Below, piece after piece: positions 48,943 to 59,574 of a stretch of 64,000 nt of DNA. Under the pieces are notes generated by a model, which was given only the letters and a program-made list of their open reading frames with translations, had not been told where the DNA came from and ran no database searches. Each line of letters opens with the position of its first letter. Within the stretch, counting starts at the first letter, position 1. A program made the translations under genes and the position numbers. Source of the DNA: Arthrobacter sp. OVS8 (GTDB taxonomy: Bacteria; Actinomycetota; Actinomycetes; Actinomycetales; Micrococcaceae); NCBI GenBank assembly GCA_028370155.1, contig CP116670.1, positions 3,472,001-3,536,000 on the forward strand. Direction: 5' to 3'.

Positions 48943-49833
48943 GTGGCTCTGAACAGAATTGTGCTCTTTTACGGCTTTACCCCCTCGCGGACCCGGACGC
49001 CATCCGGCTCTGGCAGCGTGCCCTCTGCGAGAAGCTCGGCCTGACCGGCCGCATCATCATCTCCAAGGACGGCATCAACGCAACCGTCGGCGGCGAACTG
49101 AACGCCGTCAAGCAGTACGTCAAGACAACCCGCGAATACAAGGGTTTCCACGGCACCGACGTTAAGTGGTCCGACGGCGGCGCCGCCGATTTCCCCGGCT
49201 GAGCGTCAAGGTCCGCGACGAGGTTGTGTCCTTCGGCGCGCCGGGAGAGCTCAAGGTCGATGCCGGCGGCGTCGTCGGCGGCGGGAAGCACCTCAAGCCC
49301 GCGGAACTCCACCAGCTCGTGGAATTGCGGAAGGAGTCGGGCGAGGAAGTCGTGTTTTTCGACGGCCGCAACGGCTTCGAGGCCCAGATCGGCAAATTCA
49401 AGGACGCGATCGTTCCGGACGTGGCCACCACCCACGACTTCATCAAGGAACTCGACTCGGGCAAGTACGACGCGCTCAAGGACAAGCCGGTGGTCACCTA
49501 CTGCACCGGCGGAATCCGTTGTGAGGTGCTTTCCAGCCTCATGGTGAACCGCGGGTTCAAGGAGGTCTACCAGCTCGACGGCGGGATTGTCCGCTACGGC
49601 GAAACATTCAAGGACCAGGGCCTCTGGGAGGGCTCCTCTACGTGTTCGACAAGCGCATGCACCTGGAATTCAGTGAAGACGCGAAGACCATCGGCGAATG
49701 CGTCCGCTGCTCGGCGCCCACGAGCAAGTTTGAGAATTGTTCCAACGCGTCCTGCCGCACACTCACGCTCTACTGCAAGGACTGCGCCGCCAGCCCGGAT
49801 ACGCTCCGTTGCCCGGACGGCTGCGCGGCCTGA
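48943..49833 (+). CDS. trhO: tRNA uridine(34) hydroxylase, rhodanese-domain (frameshifts)
   Basis: Start GTG 48943, [14 protein letters not shown]. After a lost base near 48985 comes [20 protein letters not shown]; after about 49195 [20 protein letters not shown] and the rhodanese loop [15 protein letters not shown] with the catalytic Cys; after about 49630 [20 protein letters not shown] and a Cys-rich end (CVRCSAP ... [11 protein letters not shown]). This is the full TrhO/YceA layout, which hydroxylates U34 of some tRNAs without oxygen-derived cofactors being known. Restored length is 297 residues. Confidence 0.9.
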
Positions 49834-49894
49834 CACCCTACGGTCGTGTGTCCGGCCGGGCTCCTGCCCGGGCTGACGGCTGTGCCGGGAAGCC

Positions 49895-50428
49895 TTAAAT
49901 CAGGCTCACGCGGTAGGCGAAGTTGGAGCCCCTCCGCGCCTCCACCGTGATGTCGAGCACGGCGTCGGCGGGCAGGTAGACCACGTTGACCCGTGAGGTC
50001 CCGCACCGCAGGTTCAAGTCCACCAGGTCGATGTCGCCATGGCTGATGTTGAATGACACCCGCCGCGGGCCCCGGCAGGCCAGGGTCAAGGCATACGTGC
50101 CCTCGGGCAGGTTCGCGGTGGTCTCCTCCCGTTCCTCCCCGGCATCCAGGACACCGTAGTTGGAGTGGAAGACTTCTCCGTCGGTTTCGGGCAGCACTTC
50201 CGCGGCCCACGCGTCGAGTTCCGCGCCGGAGACCGGCCGGTTCCAGGTGGGGTCCCGCGGCAGCGCCGCGTCCGTGAACGCCGGGGCGGATGCGGACGCG
50301 CTCCCGCTGGAAAAGTCCTCGTCATACTCGTAGGTGCAGCCGGACAGCGTCGTTCCGAACACAAGCAGGATTCCCACGGCGGATGCCGTGCGGTTTCGGG
50401 GAACGCCCTGCGCTGGAGGAGCGGGCAT
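49895..50428 (-). CDS. Putative lipoprotein, tandem family member 1
   Basis: An intact 177-residue protein. The signal ends in lipobox LSGC (Cys about residue 31), followed by a Tyr/Asp/Glu patch and Ser/Ala linker. The C-terminal beta-rich domain has EVLPETDGEVFHSNYGVLDA, LPEGTYALTLACRGPRRVSF and a final VTVEARRGSNFAYRVSLI. The pattern (GTY-x-L-x2-C, then a second Cys and an ending beta strand) recurs in the next two genes. No named family. All three face left and probably arose by duplication. Confidence 0.68.
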   Translation of the reverse strand: MPAPPAQGVPRNRTASAVGILLVFGTTLSGCTYEYDEDFSSGSASASAPAFTDAALPRDPTWNRPVSGAELDAWAAEVLPETDGEVFHSNYGVLDAGEEREETTANLPEGTYALTLACRGPRRVSFNISHGDIDLVDLNLRCGTSRVNVVYLPADAVLDITVEARRGSNFAYRVSLI

Positions 50429-50500
50429 ATGCTGACTTTAACCCGCCGGTGTCCAGTCCGCCAGAGTCCGACGGCGGGCGTCTGGCACGGCGCTCCGGGG

Positions 50501-51075
50501 TTACCGCCCCGGCCCGATGAAGCTGATCCGGATGCCTGCGACAGCGCCGGTCGCTGGCCCGGGGACGCCTCCGCCGTACCGGACAACGTGAGCCAAGACA
50601 TCCCCGGGTTCCAGGTCCAGCAGCGCTCCGGTCACGCTGCCGCAGTCGAAGTTGCGCCCCAGGAGGGCGCCGCCCTCGCGGGCTCCCTGGATGACGGACA
50701 GGTGCGCGTCGGGCGCCCCGACCTAGGCTGCGGCGACCTCGTACCGGCCGGCCCGAACCACCTTGCTCGATACCGAGAATCCTCCGCTGCTCGTGTCGCC
50801 GATCCCGCCCGAGCCGCCGAAGAAGGGGCCGTCCTGCGAGCCGTCGAGGATAGCCTCCAGCATCAACAGATTGCCGGTTTCGGCGGCGACGACTTCCGGA
50901 TCCCGGGTCGGCAACGGCGCGCTGGCCGGGGAAGAGCGGGCGGACGGGCCGGGAGCGGCCGGTGAGGGCCGACGTCGTCGGCGTATTCACATCCCGCCAG
51001 CCCCGCGGCGACGGCGCCCGCCGTCAGCAGCAGCGCCATTCGGCGCGTCCAGTGCATACCCCCAGTAGCAGACAT
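50501..51075 (-). CDS. Putative lipoprotein, tandem family member 2 (frameshifts)
   Basis: ATG 51075 gives a signal with lipobox LAGC. Breaks near 50900 and 50720 split the rest. The domain part reads LLMLEAILDGSQDGPFFGGS, SVSSKVVRAGRYEVAAA, then AHLSVIQGAREGGALLGRNF and an end VAGIRISFIGPGR. The pattern of AGRYEV followed by a Cys-containing strand and a final beta strand matches its neighbours loosely. About 192 residues once restored. Function unknown. Confidence 0.6.
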
Positions 51076-51147
51076 GCACCGAGCCTAGCCGCGGGGGCGG
51101 CGGGCGCAAGTCACAGCGCCGCTCGTGGCGGGCGCGGCGCTCTGCTC

Positions 51148-51603
51148 CTACGCCGCAGGCACCAGCTGGTAGGCGTAGATCAGCGGAGCATCAACACTCG
51201 ACGTGCTGATGCGGAGCGTGCCGGCGGCAGGGACCTTGATGCGTGCCGTCTCCCGGCTGCCGTTGCAGGCGGCGCCCGCCTCGGTCAGCCTGGCGCCGTC
51301 GAGGGTGACGTCGAAGAAGGCCTTGCCCCCGCCGTCGCAGGTGATCGTCAGGATGTATGTGCCGGCACCGAACCCGGGTGCACTCTTCACGATCGGATCC
51401 CGGTTGAGGATCTTGCCCGCATCCTCGAACACCGTGCCTTCGGCCGAGGGAAGAGCGGTGGCCTTCCACGCCGGCACGTCGGCCGATTCGATGGAACCGG
51501 CCGGGGAGCATGCCGCGGTGGAAAGTATGACGGCGGCGCCCGCCGCGACGCCGGATGCGCGCTGCAGGCTGGCCCGGGCGCGGCGGGAAATGGGGAAGAG
51601 CAT
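51148..51603 (-). CDS. Putative lipoprotein, tandem family member 3
   Basis: An intact 151-residue protein. The signal ends in STAACSPAG, an imperfect lipobox. The domain reads TALPSAEGTVFEDAGKILNR, GAGTYILTITCDGGGKAFFD and LRISTSSVDAPLIYAYQLVP, parallel to member 1 in order and Cys placement (TITCDG and AACNGS). It is the clearest of the three domains. No family is recognised. It is separated from the TipA-like gene by a divergent promoter region. Confidence 0.68.
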   Translation of the reverse strand: MLFPISRRARASLQRASGVAAGAAVILSTAACSPAGSIESADVPAWKATALPSAEGTVFEDAGKILNRDPIVKSAPGFGAGTYILTITCDGGGKAFFDVTLDGARLTEAGAACNGSRETARIKVPAAGTLRISTSSVDAPLIYAYQLVPAA

Positions 51604-51744
51604 TCCTCCAATTTACCGCCGATGCCGGCGGCATCAGGTTCCTCCCCGCGCCCGGGCCCGCCCTACTCCGCGATGAGCTCCAGCACCCGGCCCCGGTGCA
51701 GGGCGAGGTACACGCGGTCGCGGCCGGCCGCCCGCGCACACCCC

Positions 51745-51775
51745 TTGACCTTGACGTAGCGTCAAGATCTAGCAT
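51745..51775 (+). promoter_or_regulatory. MerR-type promoter with 19-base spacer and operator dyad
   Basis: TTGACC (51745-51750) and TAGCAT (51770-51775) are 19 bases apart, the stretched spacing that MerR proteins activate. Inside lies the perfect dyad CTTGACG-TAG-CGTCAAG (51750-51766). The TipA-like gene starts at 51868, so self-activation is likely. Confidence 0.78.
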
Positions 51776-51867
51776 CGGATTACCGGCCCGGGCGGCCCGG
51801 GCGGCCCGGACGGCCCGGACGGTCTGGCCCGGTCAGGGCCGGCGGCGGAGCGGAAGGAGGCAGTCAG

Positions 51868-52638
51868 ATGGAATGGTCCGTGCAGCAGATTGCCCGAAAC
51901 GCCGGGACCACCAGCCGCACGCTGCGCCACTACGACGACATCGGGCTGCTCAAACCCAGCCGGACCGGAGACAACGGCTACCGGTTCTACGACCAGTCGT
52001 CGCTGGTGCGGCTGCAACGCATCCTGCTGCTGCGGGACCTCGGGCTCGGGCTGCCGGCAATCGCCGAAGTCCTGGACCACGAGCCCGATGCCGAAAAGGC
52101 CCTGGGCCGCCACTTGGACTGGCTGCGGCAGGAACAGGAACGGCTGACGCGTCAGATTGCGTCGGTCCGGCAGACGATGGACGCACTGAAAAATGGAGGA
52201 CAGATTATGGCGGAACACATGTTCGACGGCTTCGACCACACCCGCTACAAGGACGAGGTGGAGGAGCGCTGGGGCACGGACGCATACGCCACAAGCGACG
52301 CCTGGTGGCGCGGGATGGGCCCGGCCGAGAAGGAGGCCTGGAAGCAGCGTTCCCGGCAGCTGGGCAGCGACTGGATTGCGGCGGCCGAATCGGGTGTCGC
52401 AGCGGACAGTGCGGAGGCGCAGGAGTTGGCCCGGCGGCACGTCGAATGGCTGACCGGGATTCCCGGCACACCCGCCTCGGCGCCCGGTGCCGGTGGCAGC
52501 GGCTGTCTGTTGGATTACGTCACCGGACTCGGTGAGATGTACGTTGCCGATCCGCGCTTCGCCGCGAACTACGGCGGCGAAGCCGGGGCAGTTTTTGTCC
52601 GTGACGCCTTGCGGATCTGCGCCGCGAAGCACCTCTAG
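51868..52638 (+). CDS. MerR-family regulator with TipAS drug-binding domain
   Basis: An intact 256-residue protein with GGAAGGAGG before its ATG. The MerR helix-turn-helix is MEWSVQQIARNAGTTSRTLR then HYDDIGLLKPSRTGDNGYRF. A coiled coil (residues 75-110) follows, then a TipAS domain (MFDGFDHTRYKDEVEERWGT, SDAWWRGMGPAEKEAWKQRS). TipA of Streptomyces binds thiopeptide drugs covalently through a Cys in TipAS; here Cys residues near the end (GSGCLLDYVTG, LRICAAKHL) could do so. It probably activates its own promoter on drug binding. Confidence 0.92.
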   Translation: MEWSVQQIARNAGTTSRTLRHYDDIGLLKPSRTGDNGYRFYDQSSLVRLQRILLLRDLGLGLPAIAEVLDHEPDAEKALGRHLDWLRQEQERLTRQIASVRQTMDALKNGGQIMAEHMFDGFDHTRYKDEVEERWGTDAYATSDAWWRGMGPAEKEAWKQRSRQLGSDWIAAAESGVAADSAEAQELARRHVEWLTGIPGTPASAPGAGGSGCLLDYVTGLGEMYVADPRFAANYGGEAGAVFVRDALRICAAKHL

Positions 52639-52736
52639 CGCAGGGCCCTTTTGTGCCGACCCTTTGTGTGGGCCCGCGTGCCGGCCGGTGAGTGCCCGAC
52701 GCCCGGGGCCGCCGGGGCCGGGACTAAACTTGTCCG

Positions 52737-54393
52737 GTGACCCCCTCAACGCATTTCACCGCCGGCAACACCCCCGACGCCCCCGCAGCGACCTGCCCGA
52801 CCTGCTCGAGTCCCTGGCCCGGGACCTGCGCGGCATCGGCTACACCGTTGACGGCGTCGCCGGACTCCTCGGCCCCGCCGCGCACAGCGCCCTCAGCCGG
52901 GACCAGCTGGTTCCGGCGCTGATCGCCACCGACACGGCGCGCCACGGTGAGCCGACGACGGCGGCGCTCGCCGCCGTCGTCCGCCTCTGGCTGCTGGCCG
53001 AACCGCAGCCGGCCGCAACACTCGACGCCGCCCTGCCCGGCGTCCGCACGCAGGGCCTTCTGGAGCTGGGCCTCGTGGAGCCTGCAACGGGGGCCTGGTC
53101 CAGGCGAAGGTGGACCTGCGGCCGTACGGCTGGGACGGAACCGCCGGGGAAGACACCCAGGGGTAGACACCCAGGGGAAAGCACTGATGGCAGCGGCGGG
53201 GCGGAACTCTGGGTGGCCAGCGATCTGGCCGCCCACCAGCGCCCGGGCGTCCTGCGCCACGACCACGTGCTCGGAATCGGGCAGGCATCCACCACCCTGG
53301 TGCAGGTCACCGCCCGGCGGCACGCGGCCCGGGCGCTGGACCTCGGCACCGGCTGCGGCATCCAGACATTCCACCTGCTGCACCACGCTGAGCACGTGAC
53401 GGCCACCGACATCTCGGACCGCGCCCTCGCGTTCACCCGCTTCAACCTGCTGCTCAACGCCGGACAGCTCCACCTGGACCCCTCCGATCTGGAAGCCCGG
53501 GTAAGCCTGCGCCGGGGCTCCCTGCTCGAACCGGTGGCGGGTGAGGAGTTTGAGCTGGTGGTCTCCAACCCGCCCTTCGTGATCACGCCGCGCACCCCGG
53601 GCGAGGCCGCCGCGGACCAGTTCACCTACCGCGACGGCGGCCTGCCGGGCGATGACATCGTAGCCGCGCTGGTCCGGGCCCTGCCCTCGGTCCTGGCTCC
53701 TGACGGAACAGCCCAGCTTCTGGGCAACTGGGAGATCCCGGCGGGCGCCGACTGGGCCGAACGGCCGCAAAGCTGGGCCAGCCCGGACACGGACGTCTGG
53801 TTCATCCAGCGTGAGCAGGTCAGCCCGGAACAGTACGCCGAAACCTGGCTGCAGGACGCCTCCGAGGCGCGGGACCGGCGGCTCTACCAGGACTCATACG
53901 CCGCCTATCTGGACGACTTCGCCTCCCGCAGCGTCGATGCCATCGGCTTCGGAATGATCTGGCTGAGGCGTCCCGCCGGGGACCCGGTCCTGAGGCGCTT
54001 CGAAGAGATCACCTATCCGATCGAGCAGCCCGTCGGCCCGCACATCGGTGCCGCGGTGGAATGCGCCGACTGGCTGGCCGCCCACGACCTGGCGGCCGCG
54101 CACCTGCTGGTGGCCGAGGACGTCACCGAGGAGCGGCACCAGCGCCCGGGCGCCGAACACCCCGGCGTCATCCTGCTGCGCCAGGGTGCGGGCCTGCGCC
54201 GCACCAACCTGCTGAGCACCGAGCTGGCCGGCTTTGTCTCAGCGTGCGACGGCGACCTGTCCGTCGGGCAGATCATCGGCGCCCTGGAGGCGCTGCTGGG
54301 CGGGGTGAGGACTGGAACGGCGAGACCTTCCGCGCCGGTCTCCTCACCGAGGTGGCGAACCTGGTCCGCGACGGTTTCCTGCTGCCTGCCTGA
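52737..54393 (+). CDS. Class I SAM-dependent methyltransferase, PrmC-like (frameshifts)
   Basis: Start GTG 52737. After a lost base near 52790 the N-terminal part reads LPDLLESLARDLRGIGYTVD and ends in a winged-helix-like region. Two compensating breaks near 53110-53190 flank a duplicated GACACCCAGGGG. The methyltransferase core has ALDLGTGCGIQTFHLLHHAE (SAM loop), VTATDISDRALAFTRFNLLL and VVSNPPFVITPRTPGE. NPPF is the motif of enzymes that methylate Gln or Asn amides or adenine amino groups. After about 54305 the end reads LLTEVANLVRDGFLLPA. About 553 residues. The target is unknown. Confidence 0.82.
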
Positions 54394-54399
54394 GGCGCC

Positions 54400-55794
54400 A
54401 CCGCCGTCTGACGCAGCCGGCGCGGCCTGCCCGGGGCCGGCCGCGGGGACTGCACCGCCGGCTGCCGGAACTGCGCCGCCGGCTGACAAGGCGGCGCCTG
54501 CCTCCGGCCCGGCGTCGGCTGCCGGACCTGCCGCGCCCTCGCTGCCGAAGCGGGGCAGGACATACGCGGCGACGGCCAGGGCCACCAGGACCCCGGCCAC
54601 CCCGGTGACCAGGAAACTAACCCGGATGGGGAGCAGTGCGCCAAGCAGCCCGCCCAGGGCAAGCGCCCCGATGGAGACGCCCCGGGTCAGGCCACCAAGG
54701 ATCGCCATCGCCTGGCCGCGCCCGCTTTCCGGGATCCGCAGGATCGCGATCGCCCCGAAGCACGCATTCAGCACGCCGCAGGCGGCCCCCATGGCGGTGT
54801 AGGCCACGAACAGCAGCTCCACACTCGGCACCAGGGCCATGATCCCCAGGAACGCAGAGGTCAATGCCATCGAGGCCAGCAGGACCCGCAGCCGGGTTGG
54901 CGGCGTCTTGATCCGTCCGGCCATCGCGGCCCCGGCAGCCATGCCGAGACCGAACGAGGCTGCCAGCAGCCCGTACTGGGTTTCGGTGGCACCGAGCTCG
55001 TCGCGGGCCAGGAACACTTCAAGGACGTTGGTTGCCTCGCCGACAGTGATGAAGAACAGGGCCCCGAGAACCAGGGCCCAGACCAGGCTGTCCCGGCGGA
55101 TGATGCGCAGGCCGTCCAGCAGGGCGGGAACGTCCTTGCCGACCCGCTCGGCGGCAGTTCCACGACGGGTCCGGATGAGCATGGCGGCCACACCCATCGC
55201 CAGGTAGCAGGCGCTGGCCACGGCAAACACGAGGCCGGATCCGCCCCAGCCGCTGAGCAGCCCGCCTGCGGCCGGTCCCACCATGCCGGCGATCATGATG
55301 GTTGCCTGCATGGTGCCCAGCGCCCGGGGGTCCGTTCCTCGCCGACGATCCTCGGCAGCAGGGCCTGCCAGGTAGGCCCTGCCACCGCCTGTGCGGTGTC
55401 GAGGAGGAAAGTCATGGCGAACAGCACCGGAAGGTAGTTGTCCAGATACTGCATCCCCAGCCCCATGCCGGCCACCGCCGCGGCACTGACCACGGACGAC
55501 GCCGTCGCCAGCGTCCGGGAGTCCCTGGTGTCCGCCAGCCGGCCGGCCCACGGGGCCAGGATCACGAGGGGGAGCGCCGAGCAGAACAGATAGGCCGCCA
55601 CGAGCCAGGGCCCTGCCACCGCGGTCTGGCCGGCGGCGGCGAGGTTCTGCAGGTGCAGCATAACGCTGACGATGACGGCGCCCATGCCGGCCGTGGCGAC
55701 AAAGCGGGCGCTGCCGCCAGGAGGAAATCGTGGTTGCGCCAGAGGGCTGCGCGGCCCGGGACTCGCCCGGCAAGGTATGAAGTATCTGTTTCAT
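54400..55794 (-). CDS. MFS transporter (frameshifts; 3' end uncertain)
   Basis: ATG 55794 begins ETDTSYLAGRVPGRAALWRN only if one G is restored after it. Twelve hydrophobic segments follow in two frames: MGAVIVSVMLHLQNLAAAGQ, the loop LAPWAGRLADTRDSRTLATA (MFS motif A-like), then after about 55340 GTMQATIMIAGMVGPAAGGL, LVWALVLGALFFITVGEATN, LLASMALTSAFLGIMALVPS and GALLPIRVSFLVTGVAGVLV. An Ala/Pro-rich tail reaches toward the methyltransferase end, and the true stop is not clear. It is divergent from the ArsR-like gene, which probably controls it. Substrate unknown. Confidence 0.8.
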
Positions 55795-55872
55795 AAATAG
55801 CAAGCTACTCTTCCACGAAACGTAGTGTCAAGCAGTTCTTTCACAGTTTGGTGCCGCTCGGTAGACTGGTGG

Positions 55873-56685
55873 GGTGAATGCAGAATCCCCACGGCGGAGC
55901 CACCGGTACCATCGGCCGCCAAACGCCGGCAGCGCCCGGAAAAGAAAGTGGAAATCACCGACCCCAAGGCAATCCGGGCACTGGCCCACGCTGCCCGGCT
56001 GGAGGTAATTTCCGAACTGTATTCAACCCAGGTGAGCCGGACGGCCACGGAGCTCGCCGCGCAGACCGGCCTCACCCCTAGCGCCATGAGCTACCACCTG
56101 CGCGCCCTGCAGAAGTGGGGCATCGTGGTGCCAGCCGCCACCGCGGGCGACGCCAGGGAGCGCCGCTGGAAGGCCGCCGGCACCGACTTCACAATCAACT
56201 CGGGCGGAGGTGTGGCCAGCCCCGAGTTCGCCGTGCTGGACCTCGAACTGGACGCCTACCGCCGGCGCGTCAATGCCTACGCCAAGACTCGGGACGAGCA
56301 GCGCCAGCGCGGGGACTCCGTTGACGGACCGTCCTCGGTCGTGCTGGCCAGCAATCTGCTCTACCTGACGCCGGACCAGCGGACGGAGCTGAACAACCGG
56401 ATCTTCGACCTGCTGCGGGACTACGAACTGGAGGACCCGGACCATGTCCCCGCAGGTGCGGAGCGTATGGCGACCATGTGGTCCATGATTCCGGATGACC
56501 GGGGCAGGGCTGCCGCGAACACTGCCGGCACCCTCCCGGAACCCCCGCCTGACAGCCTCCCGGCCACGCGGGGCGCGTCCGGCAAAAGGGCTCAACTGTG
56601 GGCCTTCATTACGTCCGAAAGTCGTGTCCGGAGGCCCGCGTTTTCATGCGGGATGCGCGGGAATCCGCAAAATATGGTGAACTAG
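55873..56685 (+). CDS. ArsR-type winged-helix regulator (one frameshift)
   Basis: GTG 55873 gives a short lead, broken near 55900, before KKVEITDPKAIRALAHAARL then EVISELYSTQVSRTATELAA. The recognition helix region is TGLTPSAMSYHLRALQKWGI. The C-terminal 150 residues (LDLELDAYRRRVNAYAKTRD, VLASNLLYLTPDQRTELNNR) form a helical domain as in helix-turn-helix regulators that sense ligands. No metal-binding Cys set is seen, so metal sensing is unlikely. It is divergent from the MFS gene, with shared control between 55795 and 55872. Confidence 0.82.
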   Translation, partial: GECRIPTAEPPVPSAAKRRQRPEKKVEITDPKAIRALAHAARLEVISELYSTQVSRTATELAAQTGLTPSAMSYHLRALQKWGIVVPAATAGDARERRWKAAGTDFTINSGGGVASPEFAVLDLELDAYRRRVNAYAKTRDEQRQRGDSVDGPSSVVLASNLLYLTPDQRTELNNRIFDLLRDYELEDPDHVPAGAERMATMWSMIPDDRGRAAANTAGTLPEPPPDSLPATRGASGKRAQLWAFITSESRVRRPAFSCGMRGNPQNMVN

Positions 56686-56733
56686 GCGGGTATGGGCGCA
56701 TCTGCCCGAGAAACCTTTTTCTGTAGGAGCACC

Positions 56734-59458
56734 GTGCCAAGCAAGGCCAAAACCGGTAAGAAACTCGTGATCGTGGAGTCTCCCGCCAAGAGCAAGACCA
56801 TCGCCAAGTACCTCGGCGAGGGCTTTATTGTTGAGGCCTCCATTGGTCACATCCGGGACCTCCCGCAGCCCTCGGAACTGCCTGCGGACCTGAAGAAAAC
56901 CTCGGTGGGCAAGTTCGCCGTCGACATTGATAACGACTTCAAGCCCTACTACGTGGTCTCTCCGGACAAAAGAAAAAGGTCGCCGAACTCAAGGCCCAGC
57001 TCAAAGACGCTGACGCTCTTTACCTCGCGACCGATGGGGACCGCGAGGGCGAGGCCATCGCGTGGCACCTGCTGGAAGTGCTCAAGCCCAAGGTGCCGGT
57101 CTACCGGATGACCTTCGGTGAAATCACCAAGGAAGCCATCCACCGCGCCATGGACAACCTGCGCGACGTGGACCAGGACCTCGTGGACGCTCAGGAAACC
57201 CGCCGTGTGCTGGACCGCCTCTACGGCTACGAGATCTCCCCGGTGCTGTGGCGCAAGGTGGCCCGCGGCCTCTCCGCCGGCCGGGTGCAGTCCGTTGTGA
57301 CCCGCATGGTGGTGGACCGCGAACGTGAGCGGATGGCCTTCAAAGCGGCCTCCTACTGGGACCTGACCGGCCAGTTCGGCGCCGGTTCCGGCTCGTTCAA
57401 AGCGAAACTGGCCATGGTCGACGGCGCCAAGGTGGCCAGCGGCCGCGACTTCAACGACAGCGGCGAGCTCACTTCCCGCAATGCCGTGCACCTCAACGAG
57501 GAACTCGCCACCTCCCTGGCCGCGGGGCTGCAGGACGCCGATTTCCGGGTCCGCTCCGTCGACACGAAGCCTTACACGCGCCGCCCGGCCGCGCCGTTCA
57601 CCACCTCGACGCTGCAGCAGGAGGCCGGCCGCAAGTTGCGCTTCTCCTCGAAGAGCACCATGCAGGTGGCCCAGCGGCTGTACGAAAACGGCTACATCAC
57701 CTATATGCGTACGGACTCCTCCGCGCTGAGCAACGAGGCCATCACGGCCGCGCGGCGCCAGGCCTCCGAGCTGTACGGCCCGGAATACGTCCCCGCGTCA
57801 CCGCGCGTCTACAGCGGCAAGGCAGCCAACGCGCAGGAGGCGCACGAGGCCATCCGTCCCGCCGGCGACTCGTTCCGCACCCCCGCCCAGGTGGCCAAGC
57901 AGCTCTCGGGCGACGAGTTCCGCCTGTACGAGCTGATCTGGAAGCGCACCGTCGCCTCGCAGATGGCCGACGCCAAGGGCTCCACCGCCACCATCCGCCT
58001 CGGCGCAGTCGCTGCCGACGGCCGCGACGCCGAATTCTCGGCCTCCGGCACCGTCATCACCTTCCCCGGCTTCCTCGCCGCCTACGAAGAGGGCAAAGAC
58101 GAAAGCCGCGGCGATGAAGATTCCGAGGAAGCCCGCCGGCTGCCCAACGTGGCCAAGGACGACGCGCTGACCGCCTCGGAAATTGCCGCCGTCGGGCACG
58201 AAACGTCCCCGCCGCCGCGCTACACCGAAGCGTCGCTGACCGCCGAGCTGGAAAAGAAGGGGATCGGACGCCCGTCCACCTACGCCTCCACCATTTCCAC
58301 CATCCAGGACCGCGGCTACGTCCGGAAACAGGGCTCCGCACTGGTCCCGAGCTGGATCGCATTCTCCGTCATCCGTCTGCTCGAACAGCACTTCCACGAC
58401 TACGTGGACTACGAGTTCACCGCCGACATGGAAGCGGACCTCGACAAGATCGCCAACGGCCAGGCCGAGGGCCCGCCTGGCTCAAGCACTTCTACTTCGG
58501 CGAGGACTCCAACCCCGGGCTGCTGAGCATCGTCAACAACCTCGGCGAGATCGACGCCCGCGAAATCAACTCCATTCCGATCACCGATGGCATCACGCTG
58601 CGGGTCGGCAAGTTTGGGCCGTACCTGGAAAGCTCCGTGCCGACCGTCGATGCGAAGACCGGCGAAGTGGTTGAGGCCGCCCGCGCCAACGTCCCCGAGG
58701 ACCTGGCCCCGGATGAGCTGACCGCGACCAAGGCGGTCGAGCTCATGGAAACCGCGGCGCCCGAGGAGCGCGTGCTGGGCACGGATCCCCACACCGGCCA
58801 CGCCGTCGTCGCCAAGAACGGCCGCTACGGCGCCTACGTCACCGAGATCATCCCGGAAATGACCGAGGAGCAGCTCGCCAACCTGCCGGTGGAGTACTAC
58901 AAGAATGGCAAGCCGAAGCCGCCGAAGAAGCCCGTGAAGGCCAAGCCCCGCACGGGGTCGCTGTTCGCGTCGATGAGCGTGGACACCATCACCCTGGATG
59001 AGGCCCTGCAGCTCATGAGCCTGCCCCGGGTGCTCGGCCAGGATGCCGAAGGCAACCCGATCACGGTGCAGAACGGCCGCTTTGGCCCGTACCTGAAGAA
59101 GGGCACGGACTCCCGGTCCATCGGCTCGGAAGAGGAAATCTTCACGATTACGCTGGAGCAGGCCCTGGAGATCTATTCCCAGCCGAAGCAGCGCGGCGCC
59201 CGCGCCGCTGTCCCGCCGCTGGCCGAGTTTGGCCCGGATCCGGTCTCGGAGAAGAACATCGTGGTGAAGGAAGGCCGGTTCGGCCCGTACATCACCGACG
59301 GCGTCACCAACATCACCGTGCCGCGCTCCACCTCGCTGGAGGAGCTCACCCGGGAACAAGCTGTTGAGCTCCTCGCCGAGAAGCGCGCCAAAGGGCCGGT
59401 CAAGCGCACGACGACGGCCCGCAAGGCCCCGGCCCGCAAGGCTGCCGCCAAGAAATAG
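56734..59458 (+). CDS. topA: DNA topoisomerase I (two frameshifts)
   Basis: GTG 56734 follows GTAGGAGC. The Toprim domain reads KLVIVESPAKSKTIAKYLGE, YLATDGDREGEAIAWHLLE (acidic metal residues) and the catalytic part YENGYITYMRTDSSALS with the active Tyr. A lost A near 56970 (DKKKKVAELKAQ restored) and a lost G near 58480 break the frame. Restored length is 908 residues. It has no C4 zinc fingers but four C-terminal repeat modules (GKFGPYLESS, NGRYGAYVTEI, NGRFGPYLKKG, EGRFGPYITDG) and a Lys/Ala-rich tail, as in other actinobacterial TopA. It relaxes negative supercoils. Confidence 0.96.
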
Positions 59459-59468
59459 GCCCTGACAC

Positions 59469-59536
59469 CGAAATCGCCGGAAACGTGCGGATTCGCCGGA
59501 AGCTACCGGCGAATTCGAGGGTTTCCGGCGATTTCG
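59469..59536. terminator. Nested hairpins after topA
   Basis: CGAAATCGCCGGAAAC (59469-59484) pairs exactly with GTTTCCGGCGATTTCG (59521-59536), and inside it ATTCGCCGG (59491-59499) pairs with CCGGCGAAT (59506-59514). No long T-run follows. It is probably the topA terminator or a structured repeat element; both stems share the core CGCCGG. Confidence 0.6.
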
Positions 59537-59574
59537 CGTTTGCGGACCCGGGCGCAACGTGATCGAGTAGGAAC

